From the NCBI RefSeq assembly GCF_023221595.1, contig NZ_CP096563.1, positions 4,268,501 through 4,332,500 on the forward strand: 64,000 nucleotides of DNA, in the 5' to 3' direction. The notes under the pieces were generated by a model. The model saw only the letters and a program-made list of their open reading frames with translations. It had not been told where the DNA came from and did no database searches. Every line of letters begins with the position of its first letter. Position 1 is the first letter of the stretch. Shown here piece by piece: positions 43,410 to 52,339 of the stretch. The position numbers and the translations under genes were made by a program. The stretch comes from Rhodococcus qingshengii JCM 15477. Its GTDB lineage: Bacteria; Actinomycetota; Actinomycetes; Mycobacteriales; Mycobacteriaceae.

Positions 43410-44936
43410 GTGGAGCCGGCGTCGGCCGCGTCACGCGCACGGATGGGCGAGCTACCCGAGACCGTCCGATTCAAGAATCGTTTTGCCCTCGCGATCACGA
43501 CCACCACGCCGCTCGAAGCGATGGTCGAAGATCTCCTCTTCATCCGCGACATCCTCGACGCCGCAGGAATCGAGTATCTACTCGTCCGCGGAAACGACGA
43601 GCGCCCCGTGATCGCGGTGAGCTGGACCGAGCGCAAAAACCTGCGGCAGGCACTTGTCGAGGGATGCGCCAACGCACCCTTCTATTCCAAAACCGTCGAC
43701 GCGAAGAAGAGTCCAGCGCTCCTTGTCGCGGACGGTGCCCTGTCGAAAACCAACAAGTCACGGATCTTCCGCTTGTTCCGTCCGAGGGTTCACGTCGCAA
43801 GCGGTATGAACTACGGCGCGAACATCGGCGTTCAGATCGAATTGTGGTCGATTTCCGACGAAGAAATCGTCCTACCCGTCGAGAACTCACTGACACGACG
43901 AACCGTCCTCCCCGAAGAAGCTGTCCGAGGAACCGTCGAGCGATTCGGCCGGATCTGGCCGACCATCGAGAACATGTTCGCCGATCATGCCTCCGATATC
44001 AGCTTCGATATCGATCTTGTCTTTTCCTGGGTCGACGGTTCTTCCAAAGAGTTTCAGGCTCAGCGCGCCAAGCGCATGCAGAACTACATCGTCGGCGAGG
44101 GCGACGAATCAGAAGCGCGCTTCCGTCAGATCGACGAGCTCAAATACGCACTTAGATCTATCCACATGTACGCGCCGTGGATCCGGCGGATCTTCGTCGC
44201 AACCGATTCCGATCGTCCGGACTGGCTTGCCGACGATCCGCGAGTCACGTTCATGCCCAGCGAAAAGTTCTTCGCCGATCCAAGTGTGTTGCCCACCCAC
44301 AATTCTCAAGCTGTCGAGTGCCAGCTGCACCATATTCCGGGTCTGGCAGAGCATTTCCTCTACTCCAATGACGACATGTTCTTCGGTCGCCCCGTCGGCC
44401 CTGACATGTTCTTCTCCCCCGGTGGGATCAGCATGTTCATCGAGGCCGACACCAGAATCGGATTGGGACACAACGACAACGACCGCAGCGGGTTCGAGAA
44501 TGCGGCCCGCGTCAACCGCCGTCTGCTGCAGGACCGCTTCGGTCTGATGACCACCAGACATCTGGAGCACGCAGCGACGCCACTACGCAAGAGCGTGATG
44601 GCCGAGATGGAACGCGAGTTCGCCGAAGACTTCGCGGCCACTGCAGCAAGCACCTTCCGCGCGAGTTCCAATATCTCGGTGACCAATTCGCTGTACCACT
44701 ACTACACGCTCATGAGTGGACGGTCGGTGGTGCAGAAGTCCGCCGCCGTCAAATACGTCGACACGACGGTCAAGGCCGGTTTGCGCGACATGGACTCACT
44801 GCTCGCCAAGCGCTCCATGGACTTCTTCTGCCTCAACGACGGCAGCGCTCCGGAGATCGATCTGGAACTTCGGACACGCAAGATCACGGAGTTCCTGGAG
44901 AGCTACTACCCCATCCCGGCGCCCTGGGAAGCCTAG
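43410..44936 (+). CDS. Stealth-family protein (glycan phosphotransferase)
   Basis: 508 residues from GTG 43410. Stealth conserved regions are clear: CR1 IDLVFSWVDGSSKEF, CR2 RFRQIDELKYALRSIHMYAPWIRRIFVATD with FLYSNDDMFFGRPVG, CR3 around HLEHAATPLRK and SVMAEMEREF, and CR4 near the end. The family transfers sugar-1-phosphates to capsule or cell-surface glycans. No signal peptide. The frame is open upstream of 43410: an ATT at 43344 preceded by GGAAGG (43332-43337) could add 22 residues (beginning TESPAPHD), so the annotated start may be short. A terminator follows. Confidence 0.87.
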   Translation: MEPASAASRARMGELPETVRFKNRFALAITTTTPLEAMVEDLLFIRDILDAAGIEYLLVRGNDERPVIAVSWTERKNLRQALVEGCANAPFYSKTVDAKKSPALLVADGALSKTNKSRIFRLFRPRVHVASGMNYGANIGVQIELWSISDEEIVLPVENSLTRRTVLPEEAVRGTVERFGRIWPTIENMFADHASDISFDIDLVFSWVDGSSKEFQAQRAKRMQNYIVGEGDESEARFRQIDELKYALRSIHMYAPWIRRIFVATDSDRPDWLADDPRVTFMPSEKFFADPSVLPTHNSQAVECQLHHIPGLAEHFLYSNDDMFFGRPVGPDMFFSPGGISMFIEADTRIGLGHNDNDRSGFENAARVNRRLLQDRFGLMTTRHLEHAATPLRKSVMAEMEREFAEDFAATAASTFRASSNISVTNSLYHYYTLMSGRSVVQKSAAVKYVDTTVKAGLRDMDSLLAKRSMDFFCLNDGSAPEIDLELRTRKITEFLESYYPIPAPWEA

Positions 44937-44942
44937 ACGAAA

Positions 44943-44974
44943 CAAGGGCCCAGCCGATTTCGGCTGGGCCCTTG
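44943..44974. terminator. Bidirectional terminator
   Basis: CAAGGGCCCAGCCG / CGGCTGGGCCCTTG, a perfect 14-bp stem with loop ATTT, between convergent genes. Confidence 0.85.
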
Positions 44975-44987
44975 CTACTTCGGTCGA

Positions 44988-46355
44988 TCAGCGTGCTGTC
45001 ACATGCTCCCGTTGCACCGGAATGGGCAGACCGAGATTGTCACGCAACGTCGTTCCTTCGTAGTCACTGCGGAGAACACCTCGATCCTGCAGCAGCGGCA
45101 CCACGTCGTCGACGAACTCGTCGAGGCCGGTCGGCACAAGGTGCGACCCGAGGATGAACCCATCCGAACCGTCGTTGCTGACAAACGAATCTATTTTCTC
45201 GGCAACCTGCTGCGGTGTACCGACGATCGGTCCACGCTCGAACTGATCGATCACCACTTCGCGCAGATTCAACTTCTTGCTCTCCGCTACCGCGCGCAGT
45301 TTTGCGACGGTCGCGAAACGATCTTGGTGAATGAAGGCGCGGCCCTGGATGATCGGCGGAGCCTCGGGATCCGGAGCGATATCGGGTAGTGGTCCTTCGG
45401 GGTCGTACTTCGACAGATCGAGATTCCAGATCTGTTCGAGCAGAACCAAAGCGGTCTGGCCGGTGACCTGCTGGTCGCGAATCTCTCGGTACTTCTCGAT
45501 CGCATCTGCCTCCGAGGTGCCGAGAACAAAACTCGCCGACGGCAGGATCTTGATGTCACCCGGGTCACGTCCGGCCGCAACGGCACGTGCTTTGATATCG
45601 CGATAGAAATCGGCCGCCTCGGGCAACTGACCGTACGGTGAGAAGATCGCGTCGGCATTGCCGGCAGCAAAATCGCGCCCCTGCGGCGACACCCCGGCCT
45701 GCAGAATAACCGGGCGCCCTTGCGGGCTACGCGGCACTGTGAATCGGCCGTTCACGTCGAAATGCGATCCATGAAAAGCGAATTCACCGGCATCCGGTCG
45801 CGCGAGAAAGCGCCCTGATGCCTTGTCGGCCACGATGTCGTCGCTTCGCCACGAATCCCACAGTTCACGCACCAGCGCTACGGTCTCCTCCGCACGCTCG
45901 TATCGTTGCGCGCGGTCGAGGTATCCGCCGCGGCGAAAGTTCTGGCCGGTGAATGCGTCGAACGAGGTGACGACGTTCCAGGCGGCACGTCCTCCGGACA
46001 ACTGATCGAGCGTCGCGAATTGGCGGGCCAGTTCGTACGGCTCGTTGAACGTGGCATTGATAGTGCCGGCCAATCCGAGGTGTTCGGTTACCGCCGCCAA
46101 CGATGCAAGGACCGTGAAGGTGTCCGGCCTACCGATGATGTCCTGATCGAAAATCTGTCCTGCACGCTCACGAAGGGCAAGGCCTTCGGCGAGGAAGAAG
46201 AAGTCGAACTTCCCACGCTCGGCGGTTCGAGCGGTGTGTTCGAAGGAATCGAACTCGATCTGGCTGCCCGCCTGCGGATCCCACCATGCAGTGTGATGGT
46301 TGACGCCGCCGAGGTAGGCACCCAGGATGACCTGCTTACGCTTCTGAGAACTCAT
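44988..46355 (-). CDS. LLM flavin monooxygenase, NtaA/SnaA/DszA type
   Basis: 455 residues. The NtaA/DszA signature is present: HHTAWWDPQA near the N-terminus, DFFFLAEGL, AATLDQLSGGRAAWNVVTS-type core (FATLDQLSGGRAAWNVVTSFD), GRPVILQAGVSPQGRDFAAGNADAIFS. It is an FMNH2-dependent monooxygenase; members cleave C-S or C-N bonds of nitrilotriacetate, sulfones and similar. It follows the second LLM gene by 20 bases in the same direction and shares its riboswitch-controlled leader, which points to organosulfur use. Confidence 0.87.
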   Translation of the reverse strand: MSSQKRKQVILGAYLGGVNHHTAWWDPQAGSQIEFDSFEHTARTAERGKFDFFFLAEGLALRERAGQIFDQDIIGRPDTFTVLASLAAVTEHLGLAGTINATFNEPYELARQFATLDQLSGGRAAWNVVTSFDAFTGQNFRRGGYLDRAQRYERAEETVALVRELWDSWRSDDIVADKASGRFLARPDAGEFAFHGSHFDVNGRFTVPRSPQGRPVILQAGVSPQGRDFAAGNADAIFSPYGQLPEAADFYRDIKARAVAAGRDPGDIKILPSASFVLGTSEADAIEKYREIRDQQVTGQTALVLLEQIWNLDLSKYDPEGPLPDIAPDPEAPPIIQGRAFIHQDRFATVAKLRAVAESKKLNLREVVIDQFERGPIVGTPQQVAEKIDSFVSNDGSDGFILGSHLVPTGLDEFVDDVVPLLQDRGVLRSDYEGTTLRDNLGLPIPVQREHVTAR

Positions 46356-46375
46356 GAAAATGTATTCCTCGTCTG

Positions 46376-47617
46376 TCAGGCGGCCGGAGTACCGGCGGCG
46401 TAGCGGTTGGGAACGTCGATGGGTAGGCCAAGCAGTCCGCGAAGATTCGTCTGCGGATACTCGGTGCGGAATACGTTGCGTCGCTGCAATTCAGGTACCA
46501 GCTCACCTGCGATCGCGTCGAGGTCGTCCACGACGACGCCCGGCCGCAACCGGAAGCCGTCGATTCCCAACTGCTGCCACCGGAGCAGAAGATCTGCCAA
46601 CTCAGCCGCGGTGCCGGTGAAGGTCAGCGCGTCCGAACGGTATTCGGCGCCGGCCTGCGCGTCGAGGCGAGCGAGCCGTTCCTTTCCGGTTTCTTCCGGA
46701 GCATCGAAGAATACGACGATGTCGGTGAAGACCCGAAGCGGTTCGCCGGTGCGCTGCACGTGTTCTTCGGCTGCTCGCACTTCACCCAGGATTGCCGTGA
46801 CCTGCTCGTCGTCGAACGGCGTCACGAACACCAGATCGGCCGTCCGCGCCGCCAGCTCGTACGCGACCCGCTGATGTGCCAATGCGGTGACGACGGGATG
46901 CCCCTGCGGCGGGCGCGGAGTCACCGACGGTCCACGGACCGAGAGGTACTTTCCCTCGAAGTCGATGTAGTGCAACTTGTCTCGGTCGATGAACCGGCGC
47001 TGCTCCACGTCGCGGATCTCGGCGCCGTCCTCCCAGCTGTCCCAGAGTCGCCGGATTACGTCAGCTGCCTCCGCAGCTTCGTCGAACAGGTCGCGCACGA
47101 AGTCCGGGAGGACGCCTGAAACGATCGACTGACGGTCGGCATCGGTGAGAACTGGGATGTCGCGGCGCCCGAACTGTGCTGCCTCGGATTCCGACGCCGA
47201 CACCTTCACCTGCCACCCGGCGCGACCGCGCGAGGTGTAGTCCAGCGTGGCAACGGCTTTGGACAAGTGGAACGGTTCGGTGTGAATGGTGGTGATAGTC
47301 GGGATCAACCCGATGTTGCTCGTGATCGGTGCCAGTCGGGCGGCCACGAGATGTGCGTCGAGCCGAGCGCGCACCCGGTCAACCGCGTCGTCGACAGGCT
47401 CGAGTGGGTTGGCCGGCACCGAGAGACTGTCCTCGATGGTGACGAAATCGAGCAGACCACGCTCGGCGGTCGCCACCACGTCAGTCCAATACGACGCGCT
47501 GAACAGCTCACTCGGGCGCGAGTGCGGCTCTCGCCAGGCCGCTGGGTGCCAACCGGCACCGTCCAGCGCTACGGCGAGATGCAACGGAGCAAGATAAGAA
47601 GAGGGGGTGGAGGTCAT
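46376..47617 (-). CDS. LLM flavin monooxygenase controlled by a SAM riboswitch
   Basis: 413 residues from ATG 47617 (MTSTPSSYLAPL). Luciferase-type barrel with FVTIEDSLS, NIGLIPTITTIHTEPFHLSKAVATLDYTSRGRAGWQVKVS, and a late GIDGFRLRPGVVVDDLDAIAGEL. It is the first gene after the riboswitch at 47738-47820, with the NtaA-type gene next, so it is likely made when SAM is low, that is, under sulfur limitation. AGGAGTATGCGCCG lies upstream. The frame is open to 47854 but that would translate the riboswitch. Confidence 0.85.
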   Translation of the reverse strand: MTSTPSSYLAPLHLAVALDGAGWHPAAWREPHSRPSELFSASYWTDVVATAERGLLDFVTIEDSLSVPANPLEPVDDAVDRVRARLDAHLVAARLAPITSNIGLIPTITTIHTEPFHLSKAVATLDYTSRGRAGWQVKVSASESEAAQFGRRDIPVLTDADRQSIVSGVLPDFVRDLFDEAAEAADVIRRLWDSWEDGAEIRDVEQRRFIDRDKLHYIDFEGKYLSVRGPSVTPRPPQGHPVVTALAHQRVAYELAARTADLVFVTPFDDEQVTAILGEVRAAEEHVQRTGEPLRVFTDIVVFFDAPEETGKERLARLDAQAGAEYRSDALTFTGTAAELADLLLRWQQLGIDGFRLRPGVVVDDLDAIAGELVPELQRRNVFRTEYPQTNLRGLLGLPIDVPNRYAAGTPAA

Positions 47618-47715
47618 CGGCGCATACTCCTGTTCGAGAACTACTCGGGAGCGCACAGTGCCGACCGCAGAAGCCGTCAGCACCCGACTGGCGGTTCTCG
47701 TGGCGACTGCCGCTT

Positions 47716-47738
47716 GCGACACGCACCGCGCGTGTCGC
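47716..47738 (-). terminator. Hairpin downstream of the riboswitch, probable expression platform
   Basis: GCGACACGC / GCGTGTCGC, a perfect 9-bp stem with a 5-base loop directly after the P1 helix of the riboswitch. It lacks a T-run, so it may be a GC-type terminator or an antisequestering hairpin. Confidence 0.45.
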
Positions 47739-47820
47739 CAGGTGTGATTCCGGGGCACCCCATCGGCATGAAGGGTTGCCGTCCAGCTAGCCGGTCCTTG
47801 TTGCTGGAGCTCTGCACCTA
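47738..47820 (-). promoter_or_regulatory. SAM riboswitch (SAM-I/SAM-IV clan)
   Basis: On the minus strand the order is: P1 AGGTG..CACCT; P2 CCAGC..GCTGG with an internal AACAAGGA; the core GGCAACCC paired with GGGTGCC (P3), the hallmark of the SAM-I/IV clan; then CCCCGG, which can pair back to CCGG in the P2 loop as the pseudoknot. Such elements occur in actinobacterial sulfur genes and turn expression off when S-adenosylmethionine is bound. It lies 120 bases upstream of the LLM gene at 47617. The clan match is strong; the SAM-I/SAM-IV split needs a covariance model. Confidence 0.85.
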
Positions 47821-47896
47821 CCTCGACGGTAGTGAGTACGCGACCGCCCGGCAATCACCCAGAACTGCGCGTGGGTGCCGGAAACCGCCTGCGACC

Positions 47897-48802
47897 TCAG
47901 ATGATCGAGCGTGCCGCCTTTTCGCTCTCGAGGATTCGAATGCCGGCAGCACTGAGCCTCCGGGCACCCTCGGCCGCGTCGACGGGCTCACCGACCGTCA
48001 CGTGCGCGCCGAGTGGAACGACCGAATGAACAATTGTCTCGTCGTACACGTGCACCAGATTGCACCCCTGAGCCCCGTCACGACCACGCTGACCACCGAC
48101 TTCCACATTCAAGTCCTGGGTGTAACACGTCGACGACGCCACGGAAACCGGAATGCCGGCGAACGTCGCCGTCGTCGAATAGTGCAGATGCCCAGCAAGA
48201 ATCGCCCGGACGTCGCTGCCACGCAAGACGTCCGCCAACCGGGACTGATCGCGCAACTCCACCAGAACCGCGAGATCCTGAATGCACGGAACCGGCGGAT
48301 GATGCAGCGCCAGAATTGTTCCGTCGGGCGCCGGCACCGCCAATTCTGCGCGTAGCCAATCCAATTGGCCATCCGTGATCTCACCGTAGTGATGCCCGGG
48401 AACCGACGAATCCAGGGTGATCACCCGCAGTCCGTCAAGGTCGTAGACGTTGTCGACGGGATGATCGGTGGCGTCCTCGCCCAACAGCAGAGATCTGAAC
48501 GTAGGGCGGTCGTCGTGGTTGCCCATCGCCCAGACGACCTGCGCATCGATCTCGGCCGCCACGGGTTCCACGATGGCTTTCAATTCCGCGTATGCGTCGG
48601 GGTGTCCCTGGTCGGTCAGGTCGCCGGTGAATATCAGTCCATCCGGGCGTGCGCCCGAGGCCACGATCCCGCTGAGCACTTCCCGCAATCTCGTCGACGC
48701 ATCCACGGCGTCGTACAACTCCCCCTGAGCCACCAGATGCGTGTCACTGAGGTGCACCAGGAAATGCTTCGGACGCGGGTACTCGGCATTCCGAACGCTC
48801 AT
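47897..48802 (-). CDS. cpdA: Rv0805-like metallophosphoesterase (class III cyclic nucleotide phosphodiesterase)
   Basis: 301 residues. The metal site is complete: HLSDTHL (DxH), [22 protein letters not shown] and [21 protein letters not shown]. These stretches, and [10 protein letters not shown] and [18 protein letters not shown], follow M. tuberculosis Rv0805 closely. Rv0805 hydrolyses 2',3'- and 3',5'-cyclic AMP and has roles in cell-wall function. The mature part lacks the long Rv0805 C-terminal tail. It sits just upstream of the riboswitch, same strand, but not coupled to the LLM genes. Confidence 0.88.
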   Translation of the reverse strand: MSVRNAEYPRPKHFLVHLSDTHLVAQGELYDAVDASTRLREVLSGIVASGARPDGLIFTGDLTDQGHPDAYAELKAIVEPVAAEIDAQVVWAMGNHDDRPTFRSLLLGEDATDHPVDNVYDLDGLRVITLDSSVPGHHYGEITDGQLDWLRAELAVPAPDGTILALHHPPVPCIQDLAVLVELRDQSRLADVLRGSDVRAILAGHLHYSTTATFAGIPVSVASSTCYTQDLNVEVGGQRGRDGAQGCNLVHVYDETIVHSVVPLGAHVTVGEPVDAAEGARRLSAAGIRILESEKAARSII

Positions 48803-49141
48803 CGGTCTCTCGCTTCCGCTTGCCGACGCGTAGGCGCCGGTGCGGCACCTACTGATCGTCGAGACTAGTCAACCGACCAACAGTGACTGATCGGGGCACA
48901 CCCGACGAACACGAAGCGAACTCCCGCGGCGACCCTCGGGATCGAGTAGTTGAAGCTGCGAGTAGTGTGTGGACAGTGTTGTTCCTGACCAGTCGGCGTT
49001 ACGTCGACCTTCGCCTGCAGGCGAGCGCAATGTGTACGCGCTCGCTCTGACCTGACGCGTACCAGGAAACATTTCTTCGAATCTGCCCGGCCTCTGGTGC
49101 CGCGCTGCGTTTCGCTCCCTTGATTTTCGAAAGGCATAGTC
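48803..49141. other. Divergent intergenic region with dyads
   Basis: About 340 bases between the phosphodiesterase (-) and the symporter (+). It holds a 12-bp palindrome CGCCTGCAGGCG (49012-49023) and, overlapping it, the inverted repeat GCGAGCG / CGCTCGC (49021-49045). These may be operators or a leader hairpin. No riboswitch pattern or RNA gene was recognised. Confidence 0.35.
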
Positions 49142-50515
49142 ATGCCCAGCTCCACCTCCACCGGCGTGCCGGAAAAGTCCACGTCGCGTTTTCCGTCCTG
49201 GGCGACGGCATTCGGACCGCAGATCGTCGCCGGTCTCGTACTCGGTGTCATCATCGGTCTCGTCGCCCGGGCAATGCCTGATGCAGCCGACGGCAACGTC
49301 AACTGGTTGGTCGGCACCGTGCAGACCATCGGTTCGAGTTACGTCAAGCTGCTCACCGTTGCGGTTATCCCGCTGGTGTTCACCGCCATTGTCAGCTCCA
49401 TCGCCAACCTGCGCCAGGTCGCCAATGCAGCTCGCCTGGCCGTGCAGACCTTGCTCTGGTTCGCGATCACCGCTTTCATTGCTGTGATCATCGGCATCAT
49501 CGTCGGCCTGATCACCGATCCCGGTTCACGGACCGATGTCGCCGCCGAAGCAGCAAAGGAACCCAAGAGCTCCGGCTCGTGGTGGGCGTTCATCACCGGA
49601 CTGGTTCCGAACAACTTCCTGGGGCTGGGCGCAAAGACTTCCGTCGCCGAAGGCGTGGCGACTACATCGCTGAGCTTCAACGTCCTGCAGCTGCTCGTCA
49701 TCGCCGGCGCAATCGGCATTGCTGCACTGAAGATCGGCCCCAAGGCTGCGCCGTTCCTCGAGTTCAACGCGTCGCTGCTCGCGATCGTCCAGAAGGTCCT
49801 GTGGTGGATCATCCGCCTTGCCCCGATCGGCACCGCTGCGCTGATCGCCAACGCTGTCGCCACCTACGGATGGGATGCGATCGGGTCGCTGGGCGTCTTC
49901 ACCGCCGCCATCTACATCGGTCTGGCGATCGTGTTCTTCGTGGTCTACCCCATCCTGATTGCCGCACACGGCCTCTCGGTTCGAAGCTTCTTCTCCGGCG
50001 TCTGGCCCGCAACTCAGCTCGGATTCGTCTCGCGCTCGTCGATCGGCACCCTGCCGTTGACCGAACGCGTCACCGAACGCAACCTCGGCGTTCCGCGTGA
50101 GTACGCCTCGTTCGCCGTTCCGCTTGGTGCCACCACGAAGATGGACGGTTGCGCCGCAATCTATCCCGCGATCGCGGCGATTTTCGTCGCAGGCTTCTAC
50201 GACGTTCCGCTGACCTTCACCGACTACCTGTTGATCGTCGTCGTCTCGGTCATCGGCTCAGCGGCAACGGCCGGAACCACCGGTGCGACAGTCATGCTCA
50301 CACTCACACTCTCCACCCTTGGTCTTCCCCTGGCCGGCGTCGGACTGCTCCTCGCAGTCGAACCGATCGTCGACATGGGCCGTACCGCAGTCAACGTCAC
50401 CGGCCAGGCACTGGTCCCGGTCATCGTCGCAAAGCGTGAGGGAATCCTCGACAAGGAGCGCTTCGACGCTCCCCGCAACGGTGACCCCTTCGCCGAGGAA
50501 CTTGTCGACGCGTAA
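49142..50515 (+). CDS. Dicarboxylate/amino acid:cation symporter (DAACS/GltP family)
   Basis: 457 residues. About 8 membrane segments plus the re-entrant hairpin motif: SRSSIGTLPLTERV, then VPLGATTKMDGCAAIYPAI (the conserved NMDGT-like segment), and TAGTTGATVMLTLTLS in hairpin 2. It imports dicarboxylates or acidic amino acids with sodium or protons. RBS CGAAAGG before ATG 49142. A strong terminator follows. Confidence 0.9.
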   Translation: MPSSTSTGVPEKSTSRFPSWATAFGPQIVAGLVLGVIIGLVARAMPDAADGNVNWLVGTVQTIGSSYVKLLTVAVIPLVFTAIVSSIANLRQVANAARLAVQTLLWFAITAFIAVIIGIIVGLITDPGSRTDVAAEAAKEPKSSGSWWAFITGLVPNNFLGLGAKTSVAEGVATTSLSFNVLQLLVIAGAIGIAALKIGPKAAPFLEFNASLLAIVQKVLWWIIRLAPIGTAALIANAVATYGWDAIGSLGVFTAAIYIGLAIVFFVVYPILIAAHGLSVRSFFSGVWPATQLGFVSRSSIGTLPLTERVTERNLGVPREYASFAVPLGATTKMDGCAAIYPAIAAIFVAGFYDVPLTFTDYLLIVVVSVIGSAATAGTTGATVMLTLTLSTLGLPLAGVGLLLAVEPIVDMGRTAVNVTGQALVPVIVAKREGILDKERFDAPRNGDPFAEELVDA

Positions 50516-50530
50516 CCCTCGATGACTACA

Positions 50531-50576
50531 GCAGCGTCCTCGCACCTGAGCAATACGGTGCGGGGACGCTGCTTTT
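50531..50576 (+). terminator. Rho-independent terminator after the symporter
   Basis: GCAGCGTCCTCGCACC pairs with GGTGCGGGGACGCTGC (one mismatch) and is followed by TTTT. Confidence 0.85.
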
Positions 50577-50687
50577 CACCCCAGATTTCACCCTTACCGA
50601 AATAAACCATTTGGTCGTTATGACCAGTATGCTCAGCCGGCACAGCCCTCCGAAGTGGAAGGGCTGCCCAGTTGAACACGAGGTCAC

Positions 50688-51047
50688 ATGAAGCTCCGCC
50701 GTTTGGCATTCAGCGTCGCAGGTTGCGCCGCAATCACTCTGGTTGCCGCGCCCGCCGCTCAGGCATCCACGGTTTTCGATTTCCTACCGATCGAGATCGC
50801 ACGCATGATTCCGACTGGCTCTGCCGACGCAGTCCAGCCGTTCCTTCCCCCGGTCTTCGCACCGCCGGCGCCGCCCGCTCCGCAAGCGCCCCAGAACCAG
50901 CCGGCGCCGCAGAACACTCCCGCACCAGCGCGGTACTACCAGAACTGCACAGCCGTTCGTAATGCCGGCGCAGCTCCGTTGTACCGGGGCCAGAACGGAT
51001 ACGCCCCGCATCTCGACCGCGACAACGACGGCATCGCCTGCGAGTGA
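50688..51047 (+). CDS. Secreted excalibur calcium-binding domain protein
   Basis: 119 residues. A signal peptide (about 1-27, ending AAPAAQA), a Pro/Ala/Gln-rich stalk (PPAPPAPQAPQNQPAPQ) and a C-terminal excalibur module: YYQNCTAVRNAGAAPLYRG, then HLDRDNDGIACE with the DxDxDG calcium loop. Excalibur domains are found on secreted nucleases and surface proteins; a free-standing copy has unknown function. ATG has GAGG upstream. Confidence 0.85.
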   Translation: MKLRRLAFSVAGCAAITLVAAPAAQASTVFDFLPIEIARMIPTGSADAVQPFLPPVFAPPAPPAPQAPQNQPAPQNTPAPARYYQNCTAVRNAGAAPLYRGQNGYAPHLDRDNDGIACE

Positions 51048-51053
51048 TCCAAC

Positions 51054-51084
51054 GCTCGGGTTGTGGTGCATCCACAACCCGAGC
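51054..51084. terminator. Bidirectional terminator
   Basis: GCTCGGGTTGTGG / CCACAACCCGAGC, a perfect 13-bp stem with a 5-base loop between convergent genes. Confidence 0.85.
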
Positions 51085-51099
51085 ACTGTTGTCGAACCG

Positions 51100-52227
51100 T
51101 CAGACGCCCAATGCCCGGGACAGAGTCGGCCACGCCTTCGGCAGTCGTTCACGCCAATACGCCCACGCGTGCGTGCCGTTCGGCTCGTAATCCACCTGCG
51201 CCGGAATCTTCAGCTCCTGCAACCGAGCGTCGAACATCTTGGTGCAGGCGTGGGCGGCAACCTCGATGCCGCCGCCGATCACCAGACGCTCGAGCAGTTC
51301 AGGAGTCTGCAGCGTCTCGTCAGATCCGGGACGACCGTTTGCCGTCGACACGTAGATTTCCTTGCCACGCAACTTCTCTGCGTTGATCAACGAATCGTGT
51401 GCCTCCCACTCCGGGCCCCCTGGCACACCCCAGATGTTGGCCGGATCTCCGCTTCGAGAAGAAATCGTGGCCTGGACGGCAGTTCGGCCGAGCGGATCCA
51501 TCGTGGAATAACAACCGCTGAACACGGCAACGCCGCGATACATGTCCGGAAAGCGTTGGGCGAGCATCATTGCACCCATCGCGCCCATGGAATTGCCGGC
51601 AATCGCGTTGATTCCGTTGGTCTCGAGTCGCGCGTCGATCAGCGGTGGCAACTCCTCGGTGATGAAGGTTTCCCACTTGTGCAGTCCCAGCCGCGGATCC
51701 GGATTCTCCCAGTCCGAGTACAGGCTCGCGATTCCGCCATTGAGCATCACGACGTTGACGTTCTTGTCGGCGAAGAACGCCGGGGCGCCGCCGATCGTCA
51801 TCCATCCGCTGCTTTTCTCTCCGGCGTCGACACCCTCGAGCATGTACAGCGCTGGGCGCGGAACCGAATTGTCAGCGGGTAGCAAAATCTCGACGCCGAC
51901 CTCGCGTCGAAGTGCGGGCGACGCCACCGTCAGCCTGATCGCTTGTGGTGCGGTCACCTTCTCGCCGACGATGGCCGGGACGACGATGTCGTCGCGCAGG
52001 TCCGGTTTGGGGCCCGGATCCTCCTGAAGTGGTCCCGGGATCGTCGACCCCGAGCTCACGCTTCCCTCGACGCTGCCCAGACTTCCCGAGCTTCCCGAAC
52101 TACCCGAGCTTCCGGAACTCGGCGCTGCCGTCGACAGTCCGCCCAATTGCAAAGAAAGTGCACAGACGGCCAAACACACCGCACCTGTGCGCGCAGATCG
52201 AATCCACGCACGCCGCTCAGTCCTCAT
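51100..52227 (-). CDS. Antigen 85-like mycolyltransferase/esterase
   Basis: 375 residues. A signal sequence (about 1-35), then a Ser/Gly repeat linker SSGSSGSSGSLGSVEGSVSSGS encoded by a visible short tandem DNA repeat (52075-52115), and an alpha/beta-hydrolase with nucleophile GNSMGAMGAMM. The order of ALYMLEGVDAG, SGWMTIG, KWETFITEELPPLI and GTHAWAYWRERLPKA follows the Ag85/corynomycolyltransferase family, which attaches mycolates to trehalose or arabinogalactan. ATG at 52227 is set so that the signal peptide is N-terminal. Confidence 0.87.
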   Translation of the reverse strand: MRTERRAWIRSARTGAVCLAVCALSLQLGGLSTAAPSSGSSGSSGSSGSLGSVEGSVSSGSTIPGPLQEDPGPKPDLRDDIVVPAIVGEKVTAPQAIRLTVASPALRREVGVEILLPADNSVPRPALYMLEGVDAGEKSSGWMTIGGAPAFFADKNVNVVMLNGGIASLYSDWENPDPRLGLHKWETFITEELPPLIDARLETNGINAIAGNSMGAMGAMMLAQRFPDMYRGVAVFSGCYSTMDPLGRTAVQATISSRSGDPANIWGVPGGPEWEAHDSLINAEKLRGKEIYVSTANGRPGSDETLQTPELLERLVIGGGIEVAAHACTKMFDARLQELKIPAQVDYEPNGTHAWAYWRERLPKAWPTLSRALGV

Positions 52228-52339
52228 GAAACTCCCAAACCAGTCAAAGATGTTTCCGTGAACATACCGTGCAGTTCGGACTTTCTTGGACAAACGACCA
52301 CGACAAGATCTGTCGGTCGCCGCTACTAGGCTGGCCCCC

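Noticed and set aside
52075..52115. A CRISPR-like or minisatellite array
   Set aside because: It is a short in-frame Ser/Gly repeat coding for a linker in the Ag85-like protein. No CRISPR array or cas gene was seen anywhere in the window.
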